A DNA stretch of 27,860 nt from Sulfurovum sp. (GTDB lineage: Bacteria > Campylobacterota > Campylobacteria > Campylobacterales > Sulfurovaceae): assembly GCA_020721385.1 (NCBI GenBank), contig DYMW01000006.1:1-27860 (forward strand), read 5' to 3'. Positions 1 to 7,732 of the stretch are shown here, in pieces (positions within the stretch are counted from its first letter, which is position 1; each line of letters starts with the position of its first letter). The notes below the pieces were generated by a model. That model did no database searches, was not told where the DNA came from, and saw only the letters and a list, made by a program, of their open reading frames with translations. Made by a program: the position numbers and the translations under genes.

Positions 1-67
1 TATTACCATTGGAACTAAAGAACAAAATGATAGACTCTTTGAAGTTTTAAAGAAGGTGCTAACATGA
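1..67 (+). CDS. hisC: 3' end of probable histidinol-phosphate aminotransferase (partial)
   Basis: Only the last 21 codons are in the window, read from base 2 to a TGA at 65-67. The peptide contains ITIGTKEQNDRLFEVLKKVL, which resembles the C-terminal helix of HisC/class I-II aminotransferases, where an R-I-T-I-G-T strand is followed by a helix with an asparagine and hydrophobic spacing. The stop overlaps the dxs start (ATGA), so the two genes are translationally coupled. In Campylobacter hisC also lies a few genes upstream of dxs. Assignment rests on a short tail, so another aminotransferase of the same fold is possible. Confidence 0.55.
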   Translation, partial: ITIGTKEQNDRLFEVLKKVLT

Positions 68-1899
68 GTAAATTTGGAGATTTAAAAGAGAAAAGTATCA
101 AAGAGTTAGAGGATATTGCCAAGCAGGTACGTCAAAAAATTTTAGATACCGTGAGTAAAAATGGGGGGCATTTAAGTTCTACATTGGGTGCAACCGATGT
201 TATTGTAGCAATGCACGCCGTATTTGATGCTAAAAAAAATCCATTTATTTTTGATGTTTCTCATCAAGCGTATGCCCATAAATTGGTAACCGATAGATGG
301 AATACATTTGATACATTGCGTCAATTTGGCGGACTTAGTGGATACACCAAACCCAAAGAGTCAGAAAATGACTATTATATGGCAGGACACAGTTCAACTT
401 CTATCTCTTTGGCTGTGGGTGCGGCTAAAGCTATTAATCTAAAGGGTGAAGAGAATGAGCGTATTCCTGTTGCGATGATTGGTGATGGAAGCATGAGTGC
501 GGGTATGGTTTATGAGGCAATGAATGAGTTGGGTGATCGTAAATACCCAGCCATTATTATTTTGAATGACAATGAGATGAGTATCGCTTCACCTATTGGG
601 GCATTGAGTCGTATTTTATCGCAATCAATGGCATCCCCTTTTTATCAGAAGTTTAAAGCCAAAACAAAAGAGATGTTAGAGAGTCTTCCTCAAGGGGCTA
701 CCTATTTGGCAAAAAGATTTGAAGAATCATTTCATCTGATTACCCCTGGTATTTTATTTGAAGAGTTGGGGTTAGAGTATATTGGACCTATTGATGGACA
801 TAATATTGCCTCACTGAAAGAGACGTTCATTCTTGCCAAAAAGATGAAACGACCTGTCATTATTCATGTTCAAACCACCAAAGGTAAAGGGTATGAATTA
901 GCAGAAGGTGTGGGTAAAGAACATTGGCATGGGGTTGGGGCGTTTGATGTAACTACAGGAAAATCTGAAAAAAAATCTGCTCTCAAAGCTTCAACAACAA
1001 TTTTTTCAGAGATGATGGTTGAGTTGGCAGATAAAGATGAAAAAGTGGTTGGTGTTACAGCAGCCATGCCAAGTGGAACAGGAATGAGTGCCGTAATGGA
1101 AAAATACCCAAAACGTTTTTGGGATGTTGCCATTGCTGAACAACATGCAGTTACCTCCATGGGATCTTTGGCAAAAGAGGGTTTTAAACCTTTCTGTGCT
1201 TTATATTCGACTTTTTTACAGCGAGGGTATGACCAAGTCATTCATGATATTTGTTTGATGAATTTGGGAGTAGCCTTTGCGATAGACAGAGCAGGAATTG
1301 TGGGTGAAGATGGTGAGACACATCAAGGAGTTTTTGACATTTCATATTTAAGAGCCATTCCAAACATGACCATTTTTGCACCTTCAAGTGATACAACCAT
1401 GAAGTTAGCCATGGAGTTTGCCAAAGATTTCCCAACTCCATGTGCCTTTAGATATCCAAGAGGAGCATTTTTTTCACAGGATGCTGATGCAACTCCTTAT
1501 GAATTGGGGAAATCACATACGATTCAAGAGGGTTCAGATGTTTTGTTGATTGGCTATGGTAATGGTGTAGGTCGTGCAATACAGACAGATCAACTGCTTG
1601 ATATCGAACCTACGATTTTAGATTTACGCTTTGTAAAGCCTTTGGATAGAGAGCGATTGATTGCGTTGTCTAAAACCCATAAAAAATGGTTTGTTTTTAG
1701 TGATAGTGCTAAAATAGGTGGGGTTGGTTCGGCAATCTTAGAGTGTTTGAGTGAAGAGAAGATTCAAGATGTTCAGGTAAAAACGTTTGAGTATGAAGAT
1801 AAATTTATTACACATGGAAATACAAAATTGGTAGAAGAGTCTTTAAATATTTTACCTGAGCAGTTGGCAAAAAGAATAAATAAAGCTTTAGTGAGATGA
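64..1899 (+). CDS. dxs: 1-deoxy-D-xylulose-5-phosphate synthase
   Basis: This thiamine-diphosphate enzyme condenses pyruvate and glyceraldehyde 3-phosphate into DXP, the entry step of the MEP isoprenoid pathway and a branch to thiamine and pyridoxal. The 611-residue protein is of normal length. Visible signatures are FDVSHQAYAHK near residue 63, the family motif MAGHSSTSIS near 107, the cofactor-binding GDGS at 140-143, the transketolase-type AIAEQHAV segment, and the DRAGIVGEDGETHQG loop in the pyrimidine-binding domain. The C-terminal transketolase domain is complete. The start at 64 follows an AAGG ribosome site at about 53 and overlaps the preceding stop. No promoter is evident upstream, so it is probably read through from the hisC side. 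Confidence 0.97.
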   Translation: MSKFGDLKEKSIKELEDIAKQVRQKILDTVSKNGGHLSSTLGATDVIVAMHAVFDAKKNPFIFDVSHQAYAHKLVTDRWNTFDTLRQFGGLSGYTKPKESENDYYMAGHSSTSISLAVGAAKAINLKGEENERIPVAMIGDGSMSAGMVYEAMNELGDRKYPAIIILNDNEMSIASPIGALSRILSQSMASPFYQKFKAKTKEMLESLPQGATYLAKRFEESFHLITPGILFEELGLEYIGPIDGHNIASLKETFILAKKMKRPVIIHVQTTKGKGYELAEGVGKEHWHGVGAFDVTTGKSEKKSALKASTTIFSEMMVELADKDEKVVGVTAAMPSGTGMSAVMEKYPKRFWDVAIAEQHAVTSMGSLAKEGFKPFCALYSTFLQRGYDQVIHDICLMNLGVAFAIDRAGIVGEDGETHQGVFDISYLRAIPNMTIFAPSSDTTMKLAMEFAKDFPTPCAFRYPRGAFFSQDADATPYELGKSHTIQEGSDVLLIGYGNGVGRAIQTDQLLDIEPTILDLRFVKPLDRERLIALSKTHKKWFVFSDSAKIGGVGSAILECLSEEKIQDVQVKTFEYEDKFITHGNTKLVEESLNILPEQLAKRINKALVR

Positions 1900-1962
1900 A
1901 TTGATGATGGGCTTTGCTCAGTATCAAGAAGAAGATATTTTAAATAAAAAAGGAAATACAAA

Positions 1963-3123
1963 ATGGCAAAAGAGTATATTTTTACCAGTGAATCGGTTAC
2001 AGAGGGTCATCCTGATAAAATGGCTGATCAAATTAGTGATGCGATTTTAGATTATATTATAGAGCGAGACCCTACTGCTAGAGTAGCGTGTGAAACACTA
2101 TTGAGTAATGGATTTTGTGTGATTGCTGGTGAGTTAAAAACACACACCTATGCACCAATGCAAGAGATAGCCAGAGAAGTGGTACGAGAGATTGGATACA
2201 CCAATGCTGCGTTTGGTTTTGATTACCGAAGTGCAGGAGTGCTCAATGGTGTAGGTGAACAAAGCCCTGATATTAATCAAGGTGTTGACCAAGCATCAGG
2301 AGAGATTGGTGCAGGTGACCAAGGATTAATGTTTGGGTATGCGTGTAGAGAGACACCAGAATTGATGCCTTTACCTATTTTATTGGCACATAAAATTACG
2401 GCTAAATTGGCAGAAGTAAGAAAAAATGGAACTGTTCCTTTTTTAAGACCTGATGGAAAAGCACAAGTGAGTGTTAAATATGTTGGTGATAAACCAGTAG
2501 CAATTCATACCATTGTCGTCTCAATCCAACACGATGATGATGTAAGCCATGCAGTGCTTTGTGAAGCAGTAATGACAGAGGTGATTAAAGAGGTCATACC
2601 TGCTGAATTGTTGAGTGATGATATTATTTATCATATCAATCCAACAGGTCGTTTTGTGATTGGTGGTCCTCAAGGAGATGCAGGATTAACAGGTCGTAAA
2701 ATTATTGTTGATACGTATGGAGGTTCTTGTCCTCATGGTGGTGGTGCATTTTCGGGTAAAGATCCGACCAAAGTAGACCGTTCAGCAGCGTATGCAGCCC
2801 GTTATGTTGCAAAAAACTTGGTGGCAGCTGGTGTGGCTGATAGGGTAACCATTCAAGTGGCGTATGCCATTGGGGTGGTTCAACCTGTCTCTATTATGAT
2901 TGATACTCATGGCACAAGTAAGATTGATGAGACAAAAATAGAGGCATGTGTAAGAGAGCTTTTTGATCTTTCACCTGCTGGAATTATTAAAGAATTGGAT
3001 CTCTTAAGACCAATATATCGAAAAACAGCAGCCTATGGACACTTTGGTCGTGAAGATGAAGGGTTTACATGGGAGATGACCAATCGTGTTGATGAGATAA
3101 AAAGCTACCTATCGATACAATAA
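1963..3123 (+). CDS. metK: S-adenosylmethionine synthetase
   Basis: MetK makes S-adenosylmethionine, the general methyl donor, from ATP and methionine in the cytosol. The 386-residue length and motifs are typical: TEGHPDKMADQISD at about 13-26, the signature GAGDQGLMFGYA near 115, and the phosphate-binding GGGAFSGKDPTKVDRSAAY near 260. An AAAGGAAA ribosome site lies eight bases before the ATG. It follows dxs after 63 bases that hold no recognisable terminator or promoter, so it may share the dxs transcript. No T-rich terminator follows it; the 17-base palindrome downstream looks more like an operator for the next gene. Confidence 0.97.
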   Translation: MAKEYIFTSESVTEGHPDKMADQISDAILDYIIERDPTARVACETLLSNGFCVIAGELKTHTYAPMQEIAREVVREIGYTNAAFGFDYRSAGVLNGVGEQSPDINQGVDQASGEIGAGDQGLMFGYACRETPELMPLPILLAHKITAKLAEVRKNGTVPFLRPDGKAQVSVKYVGDKPVAIHTIVVSIQHDDDVSHAVLCEAVMTEVIKEVIPAELLSDDIIYHINPTGRFVIGGPQGDAGLTGRKIIVDTYGGSCPHGGGAFSGKDPTKVDRSAAYAARYVAKNLVAAGVADRVTIQVAYAIGVVQPVSIMIDTHGTSKIDETKIEACVRELFDLSPAGIIKELDLLRPIYRKTAAYGHFGREDEGFTWEMTNRVDEIKSYLSIQ

Positions 3124-3129
3124 TAAAAA

Positions 3130-3175
3130 TTAATGTTGAACATTAAAGGGTTATTTAAACTACTTTTGCTATAGT
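3130..3175 (+). promoter_or_regulatory. ferredoxin promoter with upstream 17-bp palindrome
   Basis: An extended -10 element TGCTATAGT occupies 3167-3175, about 26 bases before the ferredoxin ATG at 3202, with AAGGA as ribosome site at about 3192. Upstream at 3130-3146 is a perfect palindrome, TTAATGTT-G-AACATTAA. It has no GC stem or T-run, so it is a poor terminator. It is centred about 45 bases before the expected transcription start, a usual place for a dimeric regulator. The identity of the regulator is unknown. Confidence 0.5.
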
Positions 3176-3201
3176 TTGATAATTCAAAATAAGGAATAGA
3201 A

Positions 3202-3477
3202 ATGGCAGTAAAAATTACAGATATTTGTATCAACTGTGCGGCTTGTATTGACGAATGTCCAACAGAAGCAATCGTAGACGAGGATGATAACCCAACGGGA
3301 GAAGAAATTTACTACGTATACGAAGACAAATGTGTTGAGTGTGTAGATCACTTTGATTCTCCAGCATGTGCTGAAGCCTGTCCAACAGAAGGTTGTATTG
3401 TATGGGATGAACCAAAAGAAGGTTTTACTTTACATGCAGACAGAGGTGAAGCAGGTTCTCCTGTAGTTGAAGACTAA
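3202..3477 (+). CDS. fdxA: Alvin-type 2[4Fe-4S] ferredoxin
   Basis: This is a 91-residue soluble electron carrier. Cysteines sit at 9, 12, 15, 19, 44, 47, 56, 60 and 65. The first four form CxxCxxCxxxCP. The second cluster has CxxC followed by eight residues before the next cysteine, then CxxxCP, the spacing of the Allochromatium vinosum (YfhL-like) ferredoxins. The ninth cysteine at 65 is also typical of that group. In Campylobacter jejuni the equivalent gene, next to ndk, is the iron-induced fdxA linked to aerotolerance; that is knowledge of the relative, not shown here. It has its own promoter and is followed by a strong terminator, so it is monocistronic. Likely partners are pyruvate or 2-oxoacid oxidoreductases. 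Confidence 0.92.
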   Translation: MAVKITDICINCAACIDECPTEAIVDEDDNPTGEEIYYVYEDKCVECVDHFDSPACAEACPTEGCIVWDEPKEGFTLHADRGEAGSPVVED

Positions 3478-3487
3478 TTGTCTTCCT

Positions 3488-3533
3488 GTTACAAACCATA
3501 GCTATTTTTAGCAAGGGTTTGTAACTTTTTTTT
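3488..3533 (+). terminator. Rho-independent terminator after the ferredoxin gene
   Basis: A perfect 10-bp stem (GTTACAAACC at 3488-3497, GGTTTGTAAC at 3516-3525) is followed directly by eight T residues. The loop contains a second small hairpin, GCTA-TTTT-TAGC at 3501-3512. It begins 10 bases after the stop codon. Confidence 0.88.
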
Positions 3534-3582
3534 CTCTTTATTCCTTTCTTTAAAACAAATCTCATTTTTAATATTTTTTTGA

Positions 3583-3636
3583 TATAATTCCAGCTCAAAA
3601 TACTTTAGTAGTGGTTGAAACTTATTAGAACCACTA
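3583..3636 (+). promoter_or_regulatory. ndk operon promoter and leader hairpin
   Basis: A consensus -10 box TATAAT lies at 3583-3588 after a T-rich stretch, the usual arrangement of sigma-70 promoters in Campylobacterota, which often lack a clear -35. Transcription would start near 3595. The leader then contains a perfect 8-bp inverted repeat, TAGTGGTT at 3609-3616 and AACCACTA at 3629-3636, with a 12-base loop, ending six bases before the GGAG ribosome site at 3642. The promoter probably serves ndk through fabH. Confidence 0.65.
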
Positions 3637-3653
3637 GCTTACGGAGCAAAATC

Positions 3654-4067
3654 GTGGAACAAACACTATCTATTATTAAACCAGATGCAGTCGCTAAAAA
3701 TGTTGTAGGACAAATTCTTGCAAGATTTGAAACAGCAGGACTTAGAATTGCAACAACTAAAAAGATTCAATTAAGTCAAGCAGATGCAGAAGCATTTTAT
3801 GCGATTCACGCAGAAAGACCTTTTTTTAAAGATCTTGTGGAGTTTATGATTTCTGGTCCAGTGGTTGTTACTGTACTTGAAGGTGAAAATGCAATGCAAA
3901 CCAACAGAGATTTAATGGGTGCAACCAATCCTAAAGAAGCAGCAGCTGGTACCATTAGAGCTGATTTTGCAGAGAGTATTGATGCCAATGCGGTTCATGG
4001 TAGCGATTCAGTAGAGAATGCTGTTAATGAGATTAACTTTTTCTTTGCACAAAGAGAGATCGTATAA
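3654..4067 (+). CDS. ndk: nucleoside diphosphate kinase
   Basis: Ndk moves the terminal phosphate of ATP to other nucleoside diphosphates through a phosphohistidine. I choose the GTG at 3654 as start: it is preceded by GGAG at 3642-3645 and gives a 137-residue protein beginning EQTLSIIKPDAV after the initiator, the standard N-terminus. A longer frame opening at a TTG at 3615 would start inside the leader hairpin and add 13 residues not seen in the family. The catalytic histidine is H115 in NAVHGSDS, with the nucleotide-binding residues around TNRDLMGATNP at about 83-93. It is first in the ndk-yceD-rpmF-plsX-fabH cluster, the same order as in Campylobacter. Confidence 0.96.
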   Translation: MEQTLSIIKPDAVAKNVVGQILARFETAGLRIATTKKIQLSQADAEAFYAIHAERPFFKDLVEFMISGPVVVTVLEGENAMQTNRDLMGATNPKEAAAGTIRADFAESIDANAVHGSDSVENAVNEINFFFAQREIV

Positions 4068-4079
4068 GGTTCCAAAACT

Positions 4080-4454
4080 GTGAAAATAGTTTTTGATAAA
4101 ATAGGATCAACCAAGAAACCTTTTCATTGGAATACTTCGGGTATCTCATTGGAGGGAACTTTGGTAAAAAGAGGTTATCATCGTGTTCGATTAGAGGGAA
4201 ATCTTGAAGGGGAAGTTGAACTAACCTGTGACAGATGTGGAGAAGGGTATTACTATGATATGACCGCTCCCCTTCATTTAACTTTAAGTGATGAAGTTAT
4301 TGAGACTGAAGATGATTTAGATATAATCGAATTCATTGATGGGGTGATTGATTTTGAATTTATTGTTCAAAGTGAAATTGCGTCTGTTCAAAACTCATTT
4401 CATTATTGTGAAAAATGTGAAAAGAGTGATGAAACACTAGAGTTTGAAGTTTAA
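4080..4454 (+). CDS. yceD: YceD/DUF177 family protein
   Basis: This 124-residue protein belongs to the DUF177 (YceD) family, whose gene almost always precedes rpmF and which in other bacteria affects 23S rRNA accumulation. Two cysteine pairs are visible: CDRCGEG at about 57-63, matching the family CxRC motif, and CEKC near 112-115. Together they could bind a metal. The start is a GTG with AAGG ten bases upstream, overlapping the ndk stop. It is shorter than the E. coli protein (about 173 residues), as is normal in this phylum. Its role in the ribosome pathway is inferred from the family and from its place before rpmF. Confidence 0.85.
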   Translation: MKIVFDKIGSTKKPFHWNTSGISLEGTLVKRGYHRVRLEGNLEGEVELTCDRCGEGYYYDMTAPLHLTLSDEVIETEDDLDIIEFIDGVIDFEFIVQSEIASVQNSFHYCEKCEKSDETLEFEV

Positions 4455-4483
4455 AATAATAATAAAATACAAAGGAAAATATT

Positions 4484-4645
4484 ATGGCAGTACCTAAGAG
4501 AAGAGTCAGTAAGACTAGATCAGCAAAAAGAAGAACGCATTATAAAGTAACATTACCAAGACCTGTAAAAGATGTCGATGGTACATGGAGAATGCCTCAC
4601 CATATGAACATGACAACTGGTGAATACAACACAACAAAAGCGTAG
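4484..4645 (+). CDS. rpmF: 50S ribosomal protein L32
   Basis: A 53-codon gene starts at ATG 4484 after an AAAGGAAA ribosome site and ends with TAG at 4643-4645. The protein begins MAVPKRRVSKTRSAKRRTHY, the unmistakable basic N-terminus of L32. It contains no cysteine, so it is the zinc-free form; many other bacteria carry a four-cysteine ribbon in the second half. It sits between the yceD homolog and plsX, its usual position in bacteria, linking ribosome and membrane lipid supply. Confidence 0.96.
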   Translation: MAVPKRRVSKTRSAKRRTHYKVTLPRPVKDVDGTWRMPHHMNMTTGEYNTTKA

Positions 4646-4657
4646 TAAGTAGTTCTT

Positions 4658-5653
4658 ATGATTAGAATTGCTATTGATGCAATGGGCGGGGACTTTGGTC
4701 CTGAGCCTATTATAGAAGGTGTAATTCAAGCACTTGACGAAAAAAAATTTCTCCCTATACTTGTAGGTGATAGAGAACAGATTATTTCATTCCTTCCCCA
4801 ATACTATCTTGACAAAGTTGAAATTGTAGAATCTAGTGATGTTATTGCTATGAGTGACCAAGCAACACATGCCTTGAAAAGAAAAGAGTCCTCTATTTAT
4901 AAAGCGGTTGAATTGGTACGTGATAATCTAGCAGATGGTGTGGTTTCAGCAGGACACAGTGGGGCTACTATGACTTTGGCAACACTTCGTATAGGACGTT
5001 TGCCTCATATTTCAAAACCTGCTTTGGCAACGATTATGCCAAACAAATCATTGACGGCTAAAACATTGTTTTTAGATGTGGGTGCGGTAACCGATTGTAC
5101 TGCTAAAAATCTCTATGAATTTGCCATTATGGGTGAAGTTTATGCTCAAAAACTTTTAGGTTTACGTAATCCTTCGGTGGGACTTTTATCTAATGGAGAA
5201 GAGGACAGCAAAGGAAATGCATTGACCAAAGAGGCATTTAAATTGATGAAAGATGTTCCTGGATTTAAAGGAAATGTTGAGGGTTCAGATATTTTTAATG
5301 GTTCTGTTGATGTGGTTGTTTGTGATGGCTATACAGGTAATATTGTTCTTAAAGCCAGTGAAGGGGTTGTCTCCACTGTTTTCGATTTAATGAAAACACA
5401 TATTCGTAAATCGATTCCTGCTAAGATAGGAGCATTTATGATGAAGAAAAAAGTGTTTACAAAACTCAAAGAAAAAGTAGATTACGCAGAATATGGTGGT
5501 GCACCTTTACTTGGCGTTAAAGGTTGTGCTATTATATCGCATGGTAAAAGTAACGCAAAAGCAATTAAAAATGCCATTTTTCAAGCCATGGCTTATCATG
5601 ATTTGGGTGTTAATAAAGCTATTGAAGAGTCACTGACTAAAAATAACGCATAA
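4658..5653 (+). CDS. plsX: phosphate acyltransferase PlsX
   Basis: PlsX converts acyl-ACP and phosphate to acyl-phosphate, the acyl donor for PlsY (also in this window at 21328-21954). The 331-residue protein opens with IRIAIDAMGGDFGPEPIIEG, the family N-terminal signature, and carries AGHSGATMTLATLRIGR near residue 101. It is a peripheral cytosolic enzyme of phospholipid synthesis. The start lies 12 bases after the rpmF stop, with only a weak AAGTAG ribosome site, so translation may depend on coupling with rpmF. fabH follows after eight bases. Confidence 0.96.
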   Translation: MIRIAIDAMGGDFGPEPIIEGVIQALDEKKFLPILVGDREQIISFLPQYYLDKVEIVESSDVIAMSDQATHALKRKESSIYKAVELVRDNLADGVVSAGHSGATMTLATLRIGRLPHISKPALATIMPNKSLTAKTLFLDVGAVTDCTAKNLYEFAIMGEVYAQKLLGLRNPSVGLLSNGEEDSKGNALTKEAFKLMKDVPGFKGNVEGSDIFNGSVDVVVCDGYTGNIVLKASEGVVSTVFDLMKTHIRKSIPAKIGAFMMKKKVFTKLKEKVDYAEYGGAPLLGVKGCAIISHGKSNAKAIKNAIFQAMAYHDLGVNKAIEESLTKNNA

Positions 5654-5661
5654 GGTAAATA

Positions 5662-6663
5662 ATGTACGCAAAATTTCATTCTATTGGAGCTTATGTTCCT
5701 TCTAAAGTATTAAGTAATGCCGATCTCGAAAAGATGGTCGACACCACAGATGAGTGGATTATAAAACGTACAGGAATAAAAGAGAGACATATAGCACAAA
5801 GCGATGAAGTGACCAGTGATATGGCTGTAAAGGCTTCTATATTAGCGATTCAAAGAGCTGGACTAGATGTTTCTGATATTGATTTGGTTGTGTGTGCAAC
5901 TGTTACTCCTGATTACTTTAATATGCCTGCTACAGCATGTATTATTTCAGATAAAATTGGTATTAAAAATGTTCAAGCATTTGATATTTCAGCTGCTTGT
6001 AGTGGTTTTATTTATGCACTTTCTGTTGCCAAAGCGTTTGTTGAATCAGGAATGAAAAAACACGTATTAATTATTGGAGCTGAAAAGTTTAGTTCGATTG
6101 TTGACTATACCGATAGAACTATTTGTATTTTATTTGGTGATGGTGCTGGTGCCGCGGTCATTTCGGCAACAGAAGATAAAAATGAAGCATTGATTGATAT
6201 TCACGCTTCTGCAGATGGTTCTTATTCGGATTTTTTGGTCACTCCTGCACCAGGTGCTGTTCATCCTGCTTCACAAGAAGTATTGGATAAAGGGTTAAAT
6301 TTTGTTCAGATGAAAGGGAATGAGACCTTTAAATTGGCGGTTAAAACATTAACCAAAGATGTTAAAGATATTTTGGCAAAAAACAACATTGAGTCAAAAG
6401 ATATTCCCCATTTTATTCCTCATCAAGCCAATTATAGAATTATAAAAGCGGTTGGAGATGCCCTTAAAATGACTAAAGAACAGGTGGTATTAACCGTTGG
6501 TAAGTATGGGAATACTTCAGCAGCTTCTATTCCGATGGCGATTAATGATATTTATGAGTCTGGTCGTCTTAAAAAAGGTGATTTGATGTTGCTTGATACC
6601 TTTGGTGGTGGATTAACATGGGCGAGTGCGTTACTCCCTTTTGCTGGTGAAACCATAGAGTAA
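5662..6663 (+). CDS. fabH: beta-ketoacyl-ACP synthase III
   Basis: FabH starts type II fatty acid synthesis by condensing acetyl-CoA with malonyl-ACP. The catalytic triad can be read directly: Cys113 in ISAACSGFIYAL, His254 in IPHQANYRI and Asn284 in GKYGNTSAAS. The length of 333 residues is normal. It lies eight bases after plsX with AAGG before the ATG, so fatty acid initiation and phosphatidic acid synthesis are co-transcribed. A terminator begins inside its stop codon. Confidence 0.97.
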   Translation: MYAKFHSIGAYVPSKVLSNADLEKMVDTTDEWIIKRTGIKERHIAQSDEVTSDMAVKASILAIQRAGLDVSDIDLVVCATVTPDYFNMPATACIISDKIGIKNVQAFDISAACSGFIYALSVAKAFVESGMKKHVLIIGAEKFSSIVDYTDRTICILFGDGAGAAVISATEDKNEALIDIHASADGSYSDFLVTPAPGAVHPASQEVLDKGLNFVQMKGNETFKLAVKTLTKDVKDILAKNNIESKDIPHFIPHQANYRIIKAVGDALKMTKEQVVLTVGKYGNTSAASIPMAINDIYESGRLKKGDLMLLDTFGGGLTWASALLPFAGETIE

Positions 6664-6703
6664 AAAGAGGCGATGATGCCTTCTTTTTACCCCTCTTTTT
6701 TTT
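6662..6703 (+). terminator. Rho-independent terminator after fabH
   Basis: AAAAAGAGG at 6662-6670 pairs perfectly with CCTCTTTTT at 6692-6700, followed by three more T residues. A shorter alternative stem (GGC-GATGAT-GCC) lies inside. The 5' arm overlaps the fabH TAA. It ends the ndk-fabH cluster. Confidence 0.75.
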
Positions 6704-6706
6704 CTT

Positions 6707-6748
6707 ATTATTAACCCATTATTAACCCCAATAGAGTAGAATTATAAT
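6707..6748 (+). promoter_or_regulatory. moxR-bat operon promoter with tandem 11-bp repeat
   Basis: A -10 box TATAAT is at 6743-6748, about 37 bases before the moxR start. Upstream, ATTATTAACCC is repeated perfectly head to tail at 6707-6717 and 6718-6728. The repeat ends 14 bases before the -10 box, so it covers the -35 region. A one-turn direct repeat at that place resembles binding sites of OmpR-family regulators. Regulator not identified. Confidence 0.5.
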
Positions 6749-6784
6749 AATTATCAACACGTTTATAAAATTGAGGAGTTTTGA

Positions 6785-7732
6785 TTGAATTTAATCGTCG
6801 AAAATATTAAAAATGAAATCGCCAAAGTGATGGTGGGTCAAGAAAAAATGATAGAAGGTTTGTTAACAGGGTTATTGACTCAAGGGCATATTCTACTCGA
6901 AGGTGTCCCTGGTTTAGCGAAAACGACAGCGGTTAATGCGTTGGCTGGTTCGTTAGGATTGAATTTTAAACGGGTACAGTTTACACCCGATTTGCTACCA
7001 AGCGATATTATTGGTACAGAGATTTATGACCCTTCTACCAACAGTTTTAAAATTAAACATGGACCTGTTTTTACCAATTTACTTTTAGCTGATGAGATTA
7101 ATAGAGCACCTGCAAAAGTACAATCAGCCCTACTTGAAGTCATGCAAGAGCGACAAGTGACCATTGGAGATGAGAGTTTTAAAATTGCTTTACCTTTTTT
7201 GGTTATGGCAACACAAAATCCTGTAGAACAAGAGGGTGCTTATGAGTTACCTGAAGCCCAACTTGATAGATTTCTGATGAAAATCGTGGTGGGTTACAAT
7301 ACCCGAGCCGAAGAGTTGGAGATTGCTAGACGGGTAGCCAATAATGGTTTTGAGAAGATTCAACAAGTAGCCACCATTGCTGATTTGGAGATCATTCGCA
7401 AAGAGGCAATGGCGGTACATATTGATGAAGAGGTAGAAAAGTATATTGTTGAATTGGTTTTTGCAACCAGAGAGCCTGAAAAGTATGGATTAGAAGAGAT
7501 TGCATCTTATATTGAGTATGGTGCAAGTCCAAGGGCGAGTATTGATATGTACAAAGCGGCACGTGCCATTGCTTACTTGAAAGGTCGTGATTATGTCTCA
7601 CCCATAGAAGTAGCTTATATTGCCAAAGAGGTATTGCGTCATCGTATCGTTCTTTCTTATGAAGCCCAAGCTGAGGGAATTACTCAAGATACGATTATTG
7701 ATAAAGTTTTAGCAAGTGTACCAATTCCCTAA
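6785..7732 (+). CDS. MoxR-family AAA+ ATPase
   Basis: MoxR ATPases are cytosolic AAA+ proteins thought to remodel or activate partner complexes, usually with VWA proteins coded next door. The 315-residue protein has Walker A GVPGLAKTT at 40-48, Walker B LLLADEINRAP at about 99-109, sensor 1 ATQNP at 142-146, and the C-terminal helical lid. The start is a TTG at 6785, supported by GAGGAG at 6773-6778 and by the usual distance of about 40 residues before Walker A. It overlaps the next gene by one base and heads an operon running to 13135. The target of the complex is unknown; in other bacteria such operons relate to oxygen or envelope stress. Confidence 0.93.
   Translation: MNLIVENIKNEIAKVMVGQEKMIEGLLTGLLTQGHILLEGVPGLAKTTAVNALAGSLGLNFKRVQFTPDLLPSDIIGTEIYDPSTNSFKIKHGPVFTNLLLADEINRAPAKVQSALLEVMQERQVTIGDESFKIALPFLVMATQNPVEQEGAYELPEAQLDRFLMKIVVGYNTRAEELEIARRVANNGFEKIQQVATIADLEIIRKEAMAVHIDEEVEKYIVELVFATREPEKYGLEEIASYIEYGASPRASIDMYKAARAIAYLKGRDYVSPIEVAYIAKEVLRHRIVLSYEAQAEGITQDTIIDKVLASVPIP

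Noticed and set aside
1900..1962. Possible small gene between dxs and metK starting at an ATG near 1904
   Set aside because: The frame runs into metK in another register, with no ribosome site and no recognisable product.
3615..3653. Longer N-terminus for nucleoside diphosphate kinase from a TTG
   Set aside because: The start would lie within the leader hairpin and has no ribosome site. The GTG at 3654 follows GGAG and gives the standard N-terminus.
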